Source: CAWCUK01 sp963798775 (GTDB taxonomy: Bacteria > Bacteroidota > Ignavibacteria > Ignavibacteriales > Ignavibacteriaceae). Taken from it: a stretch of 64,000 bases of DNA. The position numbers were made by a program, and so were the translations under genes. This document shows positions 45,672 to 53,477 of this stretch, piece after piece (position 1 is the first letter of the stretch; the number at the start of each line of letters is the position of its first letter). Below the pieces are notes generated by a model, which saw nothing but the letters and a program-made list of their open reading frames with translations, did not search any database and was not told the origin of the DNA. The stretch covers positions 620,001 through 684,000 of the forward strand of contig CAWCUK010000001.1 of NCBI GenBank assembly GCA_963798775.1, written 5' to 3'.

Positions 45672-46634
45672 TTATTCTTCTTCATTTGCCCTAAATTTTT
45701 CGTAAGCGTCTATTATTTCTTTTACAAGCCGATGACGAACAACATCGCTTTTATTAAAATAAACAAAACCTACGCCATCAATATTTTTTAAAATTTCTTT
45801 TGCTTGAATTAACCCGCTAACAGTTTTTGAAGGTAAATCGATTTGTGTAATATCTCCTGTAATTATTGCTTTTGAGTTTGCGCCTAAACGTGTTAAAAAC
45901 ATTTTCATCTGCATATCAGTAGCATTTTGGGCTTCATCCAAAATAACAAAAGCATTATTTAAAGTTCTGCCGCGCATATATGCTAAAGGTACTATTTCTA
46001 CAATTTTCTTTTCGATATAACCTTTTAATTTTTCGGAAGGCATCATATCATCCAAAGAATCGTATAGCGGACGAAGATAAGGATCTATTTTTTCCCGGAA
46101 ATCTCCCGGTAAAAAACCTAAACTTTCACCGGCCTCAACAGCCGGCCGTGCTAAAACAATTTTATTAACCACTCCCCTGTTTAATGCTGAAACAGCAAGC
46201 GCAACGGCAAGATAAGTTTTCCCGGTTCCGGCGGGACCAATTGCAAAACAGATATCATTTTTACTCGCCATCTGAAGATAATTTTGCTGGCCTGCGGTTC
46301 TGGCTTTTATTACATCATTTTTTGTATAAAGAACTATCGCATCATATTCTTTTTCATTTATTATTTCCTTACCCTGTATAGTAAGATCTAAAATTGTACT
46401 AACATCGGAATTTTTAAGAACATTATTTGTATTAAGGACATATATCATTTCCTTAAATACTTTTTCTATAGCGTCAACTTCTTCCTGCACGCCTTTTATA
46501 ACAACAGTATCTCCTCTAACAGTAATTGAAGCATTAAATCTATTTTCAACCATTTTAAGATTAGCGTCATTCATTCCAAGCAGTGAAAGCATGTCTACAT
46601 TTTCCAGAGTCATTCTTTTTTCAATGGCTGTCAT
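45672..46634 (-). CDS. phoH: PhoH family ATPase (PhoH-like, KH plus P-loop)
   Basis: A 320-residue protein with an N-terminal KH-like segment (about 20-65) and a PhoH NTPase core: AIGPAGTGKTYLAVALAVSAL (Walker A), ARPAVEAGESLGFLPGDFREKIDPYLRPLYD, FVILDEAQNAT (Walker B), RLGANSKAIITGDITQIDLP. It is of the PhoH-like (YbeZ) type, which works with YbeY in rRNA processing. ybeY is not adjacent here. A terminator separates it from the LysM gene upstream. Confidence 0.93.
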   Translation of the reverse strand: MTAIEKRMTLENVDMLSLLGMNDANLKMVENRFNASITVRGDTVVIKGVQEEVDAIEKVFKEMIYVLNTNNVLKNSDVSTILDLTIQGKEIINEKEYDAIVLYTKNDVIKARTAGQQNYLQMASKNDICFAIGPAGTGKTYLAVALAVSALNRGVVNKIVLARPAVEAGESLGFLPGDFREKIDPYLRPLYDSLDDMMPSEKLKGYIEKKIVEIVPLAYMRGRTLNNAFVILDEAQNATDMQMKMFLTRLGANSKAIITGDITQIDLPSKTVSGLIQAKEILKNIDGVGFVYFNKSDVVRHRLVKEIIDAYEKFRANEEE

Positions 46635-46644
46635 TTTCCTCCTT

Positions 46645-46690
46645 ATTTAAATAAGAAAACCCTCATCGCCAACTAAGGCAATAAGGGTTT
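46645..46690 (-). terminator. Terminator after the LysM gene
   Basis: Read on the minus strand, AAACCCT (46690-46684) pairs with AGGGTTT (46663-46657) and an inner GCC/GGC pair closes the loop. TTTTCTTATTT follows. It ends the LysM transcript 40 bases after its stop, ahead of phoH. Confidence 0.7.
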
Positions 46691-46729
46691 ACTAATTTCG
46701 AATACTAAAGTTTCCAAAATGAAAGAAAA

Positions 46730-47410
46730 TTATTGAACAGGAGCAGGTTTATAATTCTTTCTTAGTTTTTCGTAATGAGATTTTTCTTCATCAGAAAGTT
46801 TAGGAATTGTAAAAACTTGTTTCGGATAAATTAAATCCGGATTTTTAATTTTATCGCGGTTAGCTTTGTAAATCATAGGCCAAGCAAAACCATTTCCGTA
46901 GAAATCCGGTTTTTTAGCAATTTTCCAAAGATAATCTCCTTTTACCACTGTATAATTAACTTCTGTAGGTTCTTCAACCCAGCCGTCTAAAGCTCTTTGC
47001 ATTTGGTTGTGAACTTTATCGAAAAATTCCGGCAGAGCACTTATTTTATTAGTTTTTAATGCATTTAAATCTTTTTGTCTGTCGGCTTTTGGGCCTTCTT
47101 TTCTTCTAATTTTTCCATCTAATTCATTAACGGCTTGTCTAAAATTATCAACATCTGATTTTGTAGCGCCAACCAACGCGTACAATTCATTTTGACAATC
47201 TTCGTAGCTTTTAATATTAGTACCCTTCATATTATTGATATCGCTTTGAAGGGTATTTATTTCTTGCTGTAAACTTTCTTTTTTATCTTTCAGGCGGTTC
47301 ATTTCTGCCTGCCATTCTTCTTCTGTCATCTCTTTCTCTTGTGCCATCATGTTCACAGAGAAGATAAGCAACAGAGAAAAAATACCAATTAAATTTCTAC
47401 TTAATTTCAT
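46730..47410 (-). CDS. Exported coiled-coil protein with LysM domain
   Basis: About 226 residues from ATG 47410, which opens a signal peptide (MKLSRNLIGIFSLLLIFSVNMMAQ). A long acidic/basic coiled coil at about 25-80 is followed by a helical region. A LysM domain at about 150-210 (YTVVKGDYLWKIAKKPDFYGNGFAWPMIYKANRDKIKNPDLIYPKQVFTIP in pieces) should bind peptidoglycan. The sequence is periplasmic by prediction. It is 42 bases downstream of a small coiled-coil lipoprotein gene, and the two may form a peptidoglycan-to-outer-membrane tether. That role is inference. Confidence 0.82.
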   Translation of the reverse strand: MKLSRNLIGIFSLLLIFSVNMMAQEKEMTEEEWQAEMNRLKDKKESLQQEINTLQSDINNMKGTNIKSYEDCQNELYALVGATKSDVDNFRQAVNELDGKIRRKEGPKADRQKDLNALKTNKISALPEFFDKVHNQMQRALDGWVEEPTEVNYTVVKGDYLWKIAKKPDFYGNGFAWPMIYKANRDKIKNPDLIYPKQVFTIPKLSDEEKSHYEKLRKNYKPAPVQ

Positions 47411-47452
47411 AAAATTTTTTCCTCCAATTTCATTAATAAAGAATGTCAAAAG

Positions 47453-47728
47453 TTATTGCGGTAGTTTATCTAAATTTGCTTTAGTTTCTTCTTTGTCTTT
47501 TTCGCATTGCTGGAGCTTAGAGTTTTTTGCTGCCATATCTTTCTCTAAACTAGATCTCTGATCTTTAAGCTGGTTGGCTTGAGATTCGAGTGATTGTACT
47601 TCAGATCTTAAATTATTTAGGTCATTCATCTGAGCCTCGCTAACACCGCCACAGCCGCTCATAAAAGCTGCACTTATTGCAAAGGTCGCAATAATGGCTG
47701 AATTTCTAACCGTTTTCATTATATTCAT
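47453..47728 (-). CDS. Small coiled-coil lipoprotein (Lpp-like)
   Basis: About 91 residues from ATG 47728, which has a good RBS (GGAGG) 7 bases upstream. The signal peptide ends in the lipobox AFMSGCGG. The mature part is a continuous heptad coiled coil (residues about 32-85: MNDLNNLRSEVQSLESQANQ...). Such short lipoproteins coat the outer membrane inner face, as Lpp does. There is no C-terminal Lys for linkage to peptidoglycan (it ends KLPQ). It precedes the LysM coiled-coil gene, so the two are probably co-transcribed. Confidence 0.8.
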   Translation of the reverse strand: MNIMKTVRNSAIIATFAISAAFMSGCGGVSEAQMNDLNNLRSEVQSLESQANQLKDQRSSLEKDMAAKNSKLQQCEKDKEETKANLDKLPQ

Positions 47729-47815
47729 ACGAGAACCTCCAATTAAATTGTTTAGTACATTGGTTAATTTATTATAAAATTGGATATTATCAAAATTGTG
47801 TGCTCCTAAATACCC

Positions 47816-47938
47816 GCTATACAATAAGTTATAAACACTAAGGGCACTTTTAAATGCCCTGCTATATAATAAATTAGCCGTATAAATTCAAGTTAAGTAT
47901 TTACAAAAAAAGTAAATTATGCGCTGTATAACAACTAG
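47816..47938. repeat. Three near-copies of a 16-base element before the lipoprotein gene
   Basis: GCTATACAATAAGTTA (47816-47831), GCTATATAATAAATTA (47861-47876) and GCTGTATAACAACTAG (47923-47938) are related. The first two are 45 bases apart and differ at two or three positions. Between them is the hairpin AGGGCA/TGCCCT (47841-47860). The third overlaps the radC stop. The meaning is unknown; they could be binding sites upstream of the lipoprotein gene. Confidence 0.35.
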
Positions 47939-48615
47939 ATAAGGCGTCTTTCAACAAAGCTTGTATAGCCGTTTCCGGCAATTATTAGATGATCGAAGAC
48001 CGGAATGTCTAAAATTTTGCCGGATTCTACCATTTTTTTTGTTATGCTTATATCTTCATTGCTTGGTTCAGGATTTCCGCTAGGGTGGTTATGAATAAGA
48101 ATAATACTGGCAGAACTATTTTCAATCGCGGTTTTAAATATTTCTCGTGGATGTGCTACACTCGAATTTAAATTTCCGATAGATACTGTTTCAAATTTAA
48201 TTATTTTATTCGCGGAATTTAAACATACTACTATAAAATGCTCTTTTAATTCATCTTTTAAAATAGGTATGAATATTTCAGCGACGTCATTGGGCGAAGA
48301 AATTTTTTGATCAGAAAACCATTTGGATTGAGAAAGAATCCTGCGGCTTATTTCAAAGGCGGCAAGCAGAGTTGCGGCTTTATCTTTTCCGATTCCTCCT
48401 GATTTAGTTAGCTGATATGAGGATTTGGAAGCCAATACCGCAAGGTTTACATTTTGCGACACCAGCTCATGAGCAAGCGCCAGTACCGATTTCCCTTTTG
48501 TTCCGGTTCTTAGTAGAATGGCGATTAATTCCGCATCAGTTAAACTTTGCGCGCCTCTTATAGATAATTTTTCGCGCGGCCTATCATCAATAGGTAATTC
48601 TTTTATTGTTAAAAT
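47935..48615 (-). CDS. radC: RadC/JAB-domain protein
   Basis: RadC (DUF2466) of about 226 residues. The N-terminal helix-hairpin-helix part reads ELPIDDRPREKL, DAELIAILLRTG and GIGKDKAATLLAAFEI. The C-terminal JAB/MPN metalloprotease-like part has HPREIFKTAI and the metal motif HNHPSGNPEPSNEDI. Despite the name, a DNA-repair role is not supported for the family. No ATG, GTG or TTG exists at the expected place: the frame is open through the N-terminal domain and the best start is ATT at 48615, six bases after GGGGG. GTG at 48462 would delete the first domain. Confidence 0.82.
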   Translation of the reverse strand: MLTIKELPIDDRPREKLSIRGAQSLTDAELIAILLRTGTKGKSVLALAHELVSQNVNLAVLASKSSYQLTKSGGIGKDKAATLLAAFEISRRILSQSKWFSDQKISSPNDVAEIFIPILKDELKEHFIVVCLNSANKIIKFETVSIGNLNSSVAHPREIFKTAIENSSASIILIHNHPSGNPEPSNEDISITKKMVESGKILDIPVFDHLIIAGNGYTSFVERRLI

Positions 48616-48638
48616 AACAGCCCCCTTTCTATTATTGA

Positions 48639-50381
48639 TTATTGTAAATTTGCTTTGAATTTATCTACTAATTCAAATACTCCGTCTCGATATCTGACAA
48701 TGTTAAGAAATCTATTTACCCGCTGTTTGCTGAAGCTTAAATTATTATGAAACCCATTAACGGTAACACCCGATTCAATTGTCTGTTCAATATTTTTTCT
48801 TGAATTATTTTTTCCGATTACATGGAGAATAAAATTTGCCGCATCATAACCATATAAGACATTCCGGTTGGCGTCCAAATGTGTTTTAGCTAAAAATTTT
48901 CTACTGAACTGCTGAAAATCATAATCGTTATAATCGATAAAATAGTCAGATGTAAAAGTTAACTTGTTACTGATTTCAGGTGAAGTCTCGTAGCCTTTTG
49001 CTAAAAACCAATCTTGATTGCCGTAAATAGAAATGTTTAATTGACTTTGAACTAGCTGAGCTAGAATAACAGGCGCATCCGTCCTATCAACTAAAGGAAT
49101 ATATAAACCTTCTAATGAATTTACATAAGTTGAGATTCTTGAGAACTGAGATGAAAATGAAAAATCTTTACTTGTATAAGTTTCATGTACAAGAATTTGT
49201 CCACCCAATTTTTCAAATTCATCTATAAAAGAATTAGCAAGAAGCGGAGAATAACCACTGTTTGCGTTTAATACACCCATTTTTCTTTTGTTTTCAACAT
49301 AATAAATATATTGAGCCATCACTTTTCCTCTAACTTCAAAGGAAGGATTGGCTTGATAAAAATTAGGATTGAGCGCGGTTAAACCATTATCCGTTGCGGT
49401 CGGCGATATTATTGGAAGGTCATTTGTTTTAAAATCTGTTAATGCTGTTCTTACTTCATCGCTGTATATAGGGCCGATTATGGTTTTTAACCCAGGAATT
49501 TTTTCAAATTCATTTTTTATGGCATCTATTTTATCTGCGTTCCTTTCAGTATTACGAATTACTAGTCCAACTTTATCTTCATTTTCAGTGTTATAAGAAG
49601 AAACAGCGAATTTTATTCCTTCCAAAATTTCAGAAACAGGCGTGGCAGAGGTTATGGAATCTGCATCTACAGGAAACATAACTCCAATTAAATCTTTAGA
49701 GGAAGCGGTTTGTTTTTCATTTGAAGCATCCTGGTATAAAGATACAGCAGATGATCTTTCTTCCGACAGCGGAAATTCTGATAATATTTTAGAAAATGTT
49801 TGAGAAGCCTGTGAATAATTTTTTTCCTTTAAATAAACTTTTCCTAAAACATAAAGAAGATAGGGTTTGGCTTTTCCGCCGGTGTATGTTTGATATAAAT
49901 TTTTAACTTGAGAAGATTGAAGAAAATGCAGCGCTATTTTTTCGCCGGAAGTTTTTGCGTAACTATTATAATAAGGTGATTCTGTTTCTTCAACTATAGC
50001 CGCTATTTCTTTTAATGCGGATATATATTCTTCTTTTTCAAGATAAATTTTAGCTATGGTAATTTTAGCTTCATCTAAATAATTACTTGCCGGAAATTTT
50101 TCTATAAAAGATTTAAGTTCTGAAACCGCATCATCGTATTTTTTTAATTTTAATAATGTTTTCCCTTTGAATAGATAAGCGGCAGTAGTTCTTGAAGTTA
50201 AAATTGAAGCGTTAGTAATTTTATTAAACATTTCTACGGCTTCATTGTACTGGTTTGTCTCGTAAAAATTTAGTCCAAGCTTAAATACTGTTACTGAATT
50301 TTCATCATTATTAATTTCTTGCGCTTTAACTGCAAACATGAAAGACAGTACAATAAAAACAATACTGATTATTTTAACCAT
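48639..50381 (-). CDS. TPR plus periplasmic-binding (LivJ/LpoA-like) fusion protein
   Basis: A 580-residue exported protein with a signal peptide (residues 1-20, ending VKA-Q). The first part (about 25-225) is tetratricopeptide-like repeats. The second (about 230-575) is a type 1 periplasmic binding fold of the Peripla_BP_6 kind, with LIGVMFPV, GIKFAVSSYN, TIIGPIYSDEV, PIISPTATDNGLTALNPNFYQANPS and GYDAANFILHVIGKN. A TPR plus PBP1 layout is that of LpoA, the activator of penicillin-binding protein PBP1a. I offer this only as structural analogy, since no PBP1a is here. It follows a TPR gene by 13 bases. Confidence 0.8.
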   Translation of the reverse strand: MVKIISIVFIVLSFMFAVKAQEINNDENSVTVFKLGLNFYETNQYNEAVEMFNKITNASILTSRTTAAYLFKGKTLLKLKKYDDAVSELKSFIEKFPASNYLDEAKITIAKIYLEKEEYISALKEIAAIVEETESPYYNSYAKTSGEKIALHFLQSSQVKNLYQTYTGGKAKPYLLYVLGKVYLKEKNYSQASQTFSKILSEFPLSEERSSAVSLYQDASNEKQTASSKDLIGVMFPVDADSITSATPVSEILEGIKFAVSSYNTENEDKVGLVIRNTERNADKIDAIKNEFEKIPGLKTIIGPIYSDEVRTALTDFKTNDLPIISPTATDNGLTALNPNFYQANPSFEVRGKVMAQYIYYVENKRKMGVLNANSGYSPLLANSFIDEFEKLGGQILVHETYTSKDFSFSSQFSRISTYVNSLEGLYIPLVDRTDAPVILAQLVQSQLNISIYGNQDWFLAKGYETSPEISNKLTFTSDYFIDYNDYDFQQFSRKFLAKTHLDANRNVLYGYDAANFILHVIGKNNSRKNIEQTIESGVTVNGFHNNLSFSKQRVNRFLNIVRYRDGVFELVDKFKANLQ

Positions 50382-50394
50382 CTGAAACCATAAT

Positions 50395-51282
50395 TTATTT
50401 AATAACTGAAGAGGCGTTTTTTTTACCTTCTATAGCAAATTTATTTAAAGGATCTAATTTAAGCGCAATATCAAAATATGCAAGTGCGTCTTTAGGTTTA
50501 TTAACTTTAAGACAAGCTTCAGCTAGTTTTGTATAATTTTCTGCGGAAGCATTTTCAACAAGTTCTATATAAAGGCGGAAATATTTTTCCGCTTTCAGAT
50601 AATCTCCGTGTTTTAAATATATTTTTCCCGCCAATTCAAAAATTGAAGGTTCGCCGGGATTTAACTTCATAGCTTTTTCGGCTGAAGGTACGGCATGGGC
50701 ATACATACCTAATTGATAATATATTTCGGCATAAATAATATTAAGTTCCCAAAAATTTGAATAAATCCCTTCCGCTTTTTTGGCAGACTGAAGGGCGCTT
50801 TCGTAATTTTCTAACTTTATTTCGATTTTTGCAATATATAAATTCGCTTCATGTATAAGCTCTGATTCAGCTTCATAATCAATAAAATTGAGAAAATTTA
50901 TTTTAGCTAATTCATAATCTTCCAGCATGAAATAAGAATATCCTAAAAAGAATAAAACAACCGGTTCTTCCTCAGGAAGCATATAACTTAAAATTTCGAT
51001 TGTTTCATCCCAAAGCATGTTTCTTAAATAAAACTGTCCCAGAAATAACCTTACTTCATTATCTTCAGGATCTAAATCCAAAAGTTCTTTTAAGATTTTA
51101 ACAGCAGGCTGAATATTTCCTAAATTTTCGTACAAATCGGCAAGATTAAAATACGCGTCAATAAATTCCGGAAAATCCTCTATAATAGAAGTATAAATCT
51201 GTACGGCATGAAGGAGTTTGCCTTGCGCCTCAAACTCCTTTGCTGTTCTAATTTTATGATCAAGTTGATAATTTAAATCCAC
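50395..51282 (-). CDS. Tetratricopeptide repeat protein
   Basis: A 295-residue soluble protein made almost entirely of TPR units: A/G at positions 8 and 20 and P at 32 recur, for example in AEKAMKLNPGEPSIFELAGKIYLKHGDYLKAEKYF. About seven repeats span residues 15-285. It has no signal peptide, so it is cytoplasmic. It starts 6 bases after guaA and ends 13 bases before the TPR-PBP fusion gene, so the three form one transcription unit. Its partner is unknown. Confidence 0.85.
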   Translation of the reverse strand: MDLNYQLDHKIRTAKEFEAQGKLLHAVQIYTSIIEDFPEFIDAYFNLADLYENLGNIQPAVKILKELLDLDPEDNEVRLFLGQFYLRNMLWDETIEILSYMLPEEEPVVLFFLGYSYFMLEDYELAKINFLNFIDYEAESELIHEANLYIAKIEIKLENYESALQSAKKAEGIYSNFWELNIIYAEIYYQLGMYAHAVPSAEKAMKLNPGEPSIFELAGKIYLKHGDYLKAEKYFRLYIELVENASAENYTKLAEACLKVNKPKDALAYFDIALKLDPLNKFAIEGKKNASSVIK

Positions 51283-51288
51283 TTCCTA

Positions 51289-52830
51289 TTACTCCCATTC
51301 AATAGTTGACGGAGGTTTTGAACTAACATCATAAACAACTCTATTTATTCCTCTAACTTTATTTATAATTCTGTTAGAGACTCTGGCAAGAAAATCATAA
51401 TCAAAAGGGAACCAATCGGCAGTCATTCCGTCAACTGAAGTAACGGCACGAAGCGCTAATACATTTTCATAAGTCCTGGCATCGCCCATAACACCAACAG
51501 ACTGAACTGAAAGAAGTACGGCAAAAGCTTGCCAAATTTGGCTGTACATTCCGGCTTGTTTAACTTCCTCAATAAAAATATCGTCAGCTTCTCTTAAAAT
51601 GTCAAGTTTCTCTTTTGTAACTTCTCCCAAAATTCTAACCGCTAAACCGGGGCCCGGGAAGGGATGGCGTTCAATAAATTCTTCGGGAACGTCTAACTCT
51701 CTTCCGACTCTTCTTACTTCATCTTTAAATAATTCTCTAAATGGTTCTAATAATTTCAGATTCATTTTTTCCGGTAATCCGCCTACGTTATGATGAGTTT
51801 TAATTGTAGCGGAGGAGCCTTTAACAGAAACTGATTCTATTACATCGGGATATAAAGTACCTTGCACAAGATATTTTGCGTCATCATATTTTTTGGCTTC
51901 TTCTTCAAAAACTTCAATAAATGTGTTACCTATAATTTTTCTTTTTTCCTCAGGATCGGTAACTCCTTTTAATTTACTTAAAAATCTTTCGGAAGCATCA
52001 ACGTGTACGTGATTTAAATTTAATTTATCATCAAACATTTTCCCGATTTTCTGGCTTTCTTTCAATCTCATTAAACCGGTATCAATATGAATACAAATTA
52101 AATTTTCACCGATTGCTTTTTTTACTAAAACCGCGGCAACCGTAGAATCAACTCCGCCGCTTAATGCGCAAATTACTTTTTCGTCTCCAACATCTTCTTT
52201 TATTTTTTGCAAACATTCTTCAATAAAGCTTTGTGAAGTCCAATCGCCTTTACAATCACAAATTTTATATAAGAAATTGTGGATAATTTGCGTACCATGA
52301 ACCGTATGCACAACTTCAGGATGAAATTGTAAACCGAAAATTTTCTTTTCGCTGTTTTCAATCGCGCAAATTGGTGAATGATCTGACTCGCCAACTATTT
52401 TGAAACCTTCGGGCAGTTTGGTTAAATAATCTCCGTGGCTCATCCAAACTATAGAATTTGTTGTAATTCCAATAAATAGCTTTGTATTTTCTGTTACTCT
52501 GAAAATAGCTTTACCGTACTCTCTATCTTCCGCTTTTTCAACTTTTCCGCCCAAGGCTTTACAAATAAACTGCATGCCGTAGCAAATGCCTAAAACAGGA
52601 ACTCCAAGTTCCAGAATTTTTTTATCCAATGAAGGCGCGCCTTCATCATATACGCTCATTGGTCCGCCTGATAAAATAATTCCGGTTGGATTTATTTTTT
52701 TAACTTGATCTAATGTAATTGTATGAGGGTGGATTTCCGAATAAACTTTTGCTTCTCTAACCCGCCTGGTTATTAGCTGTGTGTATTGAGAACCGAAATC
52801 AATTATTAATATTTTTTCATTTATTTTCAT
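51289..52830 (-). CDS. guaA: GMP synthase (glutamine-hydrolysing)
   Basis: Converts XMP to GMP. It has 513 residues, full length and undisrupted. The amidotransferase domain has IIDFGSQYTQLI, GVPVLGICYGMQFI (nucleophile Cys) and FGLQFHPEVVHT. The ATP-pyrophosphatase domain has ALSGGVDSTVAAVL. The dimerisation domain ends VVYDVSSKPPSTIEWE. It heads the guaA-TPR-TPR/PBP unit. A TAnnTTTG box lies about 105 bases upstream. Confidence 0.97.
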   Translation of the reverse strand: MKINEKILIIDFGSQYTQLITRRVREAKVYSEIHPHTITLDQVKKINPTGIILSGGPMSVYDEGAPSLDKKILELGVPVLGICYGMQFICKALGGKVEKAEDREYGKAIFRVTENTKLFIGITTNSIVWMSHGDYLTKLPEGFKIVGESDHSPICAIENSEKKIFGLQFHPEVVHTVHGTQIIHNFLYKICDCKGDWTSQSFIEECLQKIKEDVGDEKVICALSGGVDSTVAAVLVKKAIGENLICIHIDTGLMRLKESQKIGKMFDDKLNLNHVHVDASERFLSKLKGVTDPEEKRKIIGNTFIEVFEEEAKKYDDAKYLVQGTLYPDVIESVSVKGSSATIKTHHNVGGLPEKMNLKLLEPFRELFKDEVRRVGRELDVPEEFIERHPFPGPGLAVRILGEVTKEKLDILREADDIFIEEVKQAGMYSQIWQAFAVLLSVQSVGVMGDARTYENVLALRAVTSVDGMTADWFPFDYDFLARVSNRIINKVRGINRVVYDVSSKPPSTIEWE

Positions 52831-53032
52831 AATTACTCTAACCGTTTAACTACTTTCATATTGTTTATAGTTATTGTCTTTTTAACCGCAATTATGCGGC
52901 TGTTGTTTTATTAAATTTTTGTAAACTGAGTTACCAAACTTACCATATTATGATTAAAAGTTCTATTCTATAAATGATAGATTTTAATCCTAGAGAGTAT
53001 AGGGAAGATTTTATGAGGTAAATAAAGAAGAA
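52831..53032. promoter_or_regulatory. guaA upstream region with possible promoter box at 52935-52942
   Basis: On the minus strand 52942-52935 reads TAAGTTTG, a TAnnTTTG match, which would give a leader of about 100 bases. The leader contains a small CCGCA/TGCGG hairpin. I looked for a purine riboswitch and did not see its conserved core. Confidence 0.35.
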
Positions 53033-53059
53033 GCTGTTCTAATTTTTGTTAAGAACAGC
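53020..53059 (-). terminator. Terminator of the efp-accB-accC-gcvH unit
   Basis: On the minus strand GCTGTTCT (53059-53052) and AGAACAGC (53040-53033) form an 8-bp stem 25 bases after the gcvH stop, followed by TTCTTCTTTATTT. Confidence 0.7.
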
Positions 53060-53084
53060 CTGACTAAAAAAAATTAAAGTATAC

Positions 53085-53465
53085 TTATTGTCCTATTAAT
53101 TCTCTATAAGCTTCATTATTAAGTAATTCATCTAATTCAGAAGGATCGGCCAATTCAACTTTAACCATCCAGCCTAATCCGTAGGGATCAGTATTTACAA
53201 CTTCCGGAGAATCTGAAAGAGATTTATTTATTTCAACAATTTTTCCGTTACAAGGAGCGTAAAGATCGCTAACTGTTTTTACCGCTTCAATTGTACCGAA
53301 TGATTCACCTTTACTAATTTCGCTTAAATTAGGGTCGATATCAACAAATACAACATCTCCTAACTCACCTTGCGCATATTCTGTAATTCCGATTGTTCCG
53401 ATATTTCCGTCAACGGAAATCCATTCATGATCTTTTGTATATTTTATATTATCAGGAAATCTCAT
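53085..53465 (-). CDS. gcvH: Glycine cleavage system H protein
   Basis: Lipoylated carrier of 126 residues that moves the aminomethyl group in glycine cleavage. The lipoyl site is K63 in GTIEAVKTVSDLYAP. The N-terminal YTKDHEWI and the C-terminal GLGWMVKVEL are typical. It follows accC by 12 bases. No gcvP, gcvT or lipoate ligase is in the window. Its place behind biotin-carrier genes is unusual in function but fits a shared transcript. Confidence 0.96.
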   Translation of the reverse strand: MRFPDNIKYTKDHEWISVDGNIGTIGITEYAQGELGDVVFVDIDPNLSEISKGESFGTIEAVKTVSDLYAPCNGKIVEINKSLSDSPEVVNTDPYGLGWMVKVELADPSELDELLNNEAYRELIGQ

Positions 53466-53477
53466 TTCTACCTCAAA

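Noticed and set aside
52831..52942. Purine riboswitch before guaA
   Set aside because: The leader is long enough, but I see no three-way-junction core or conserved loop sequence, only a small CCGCA/TGCGG hairpin.
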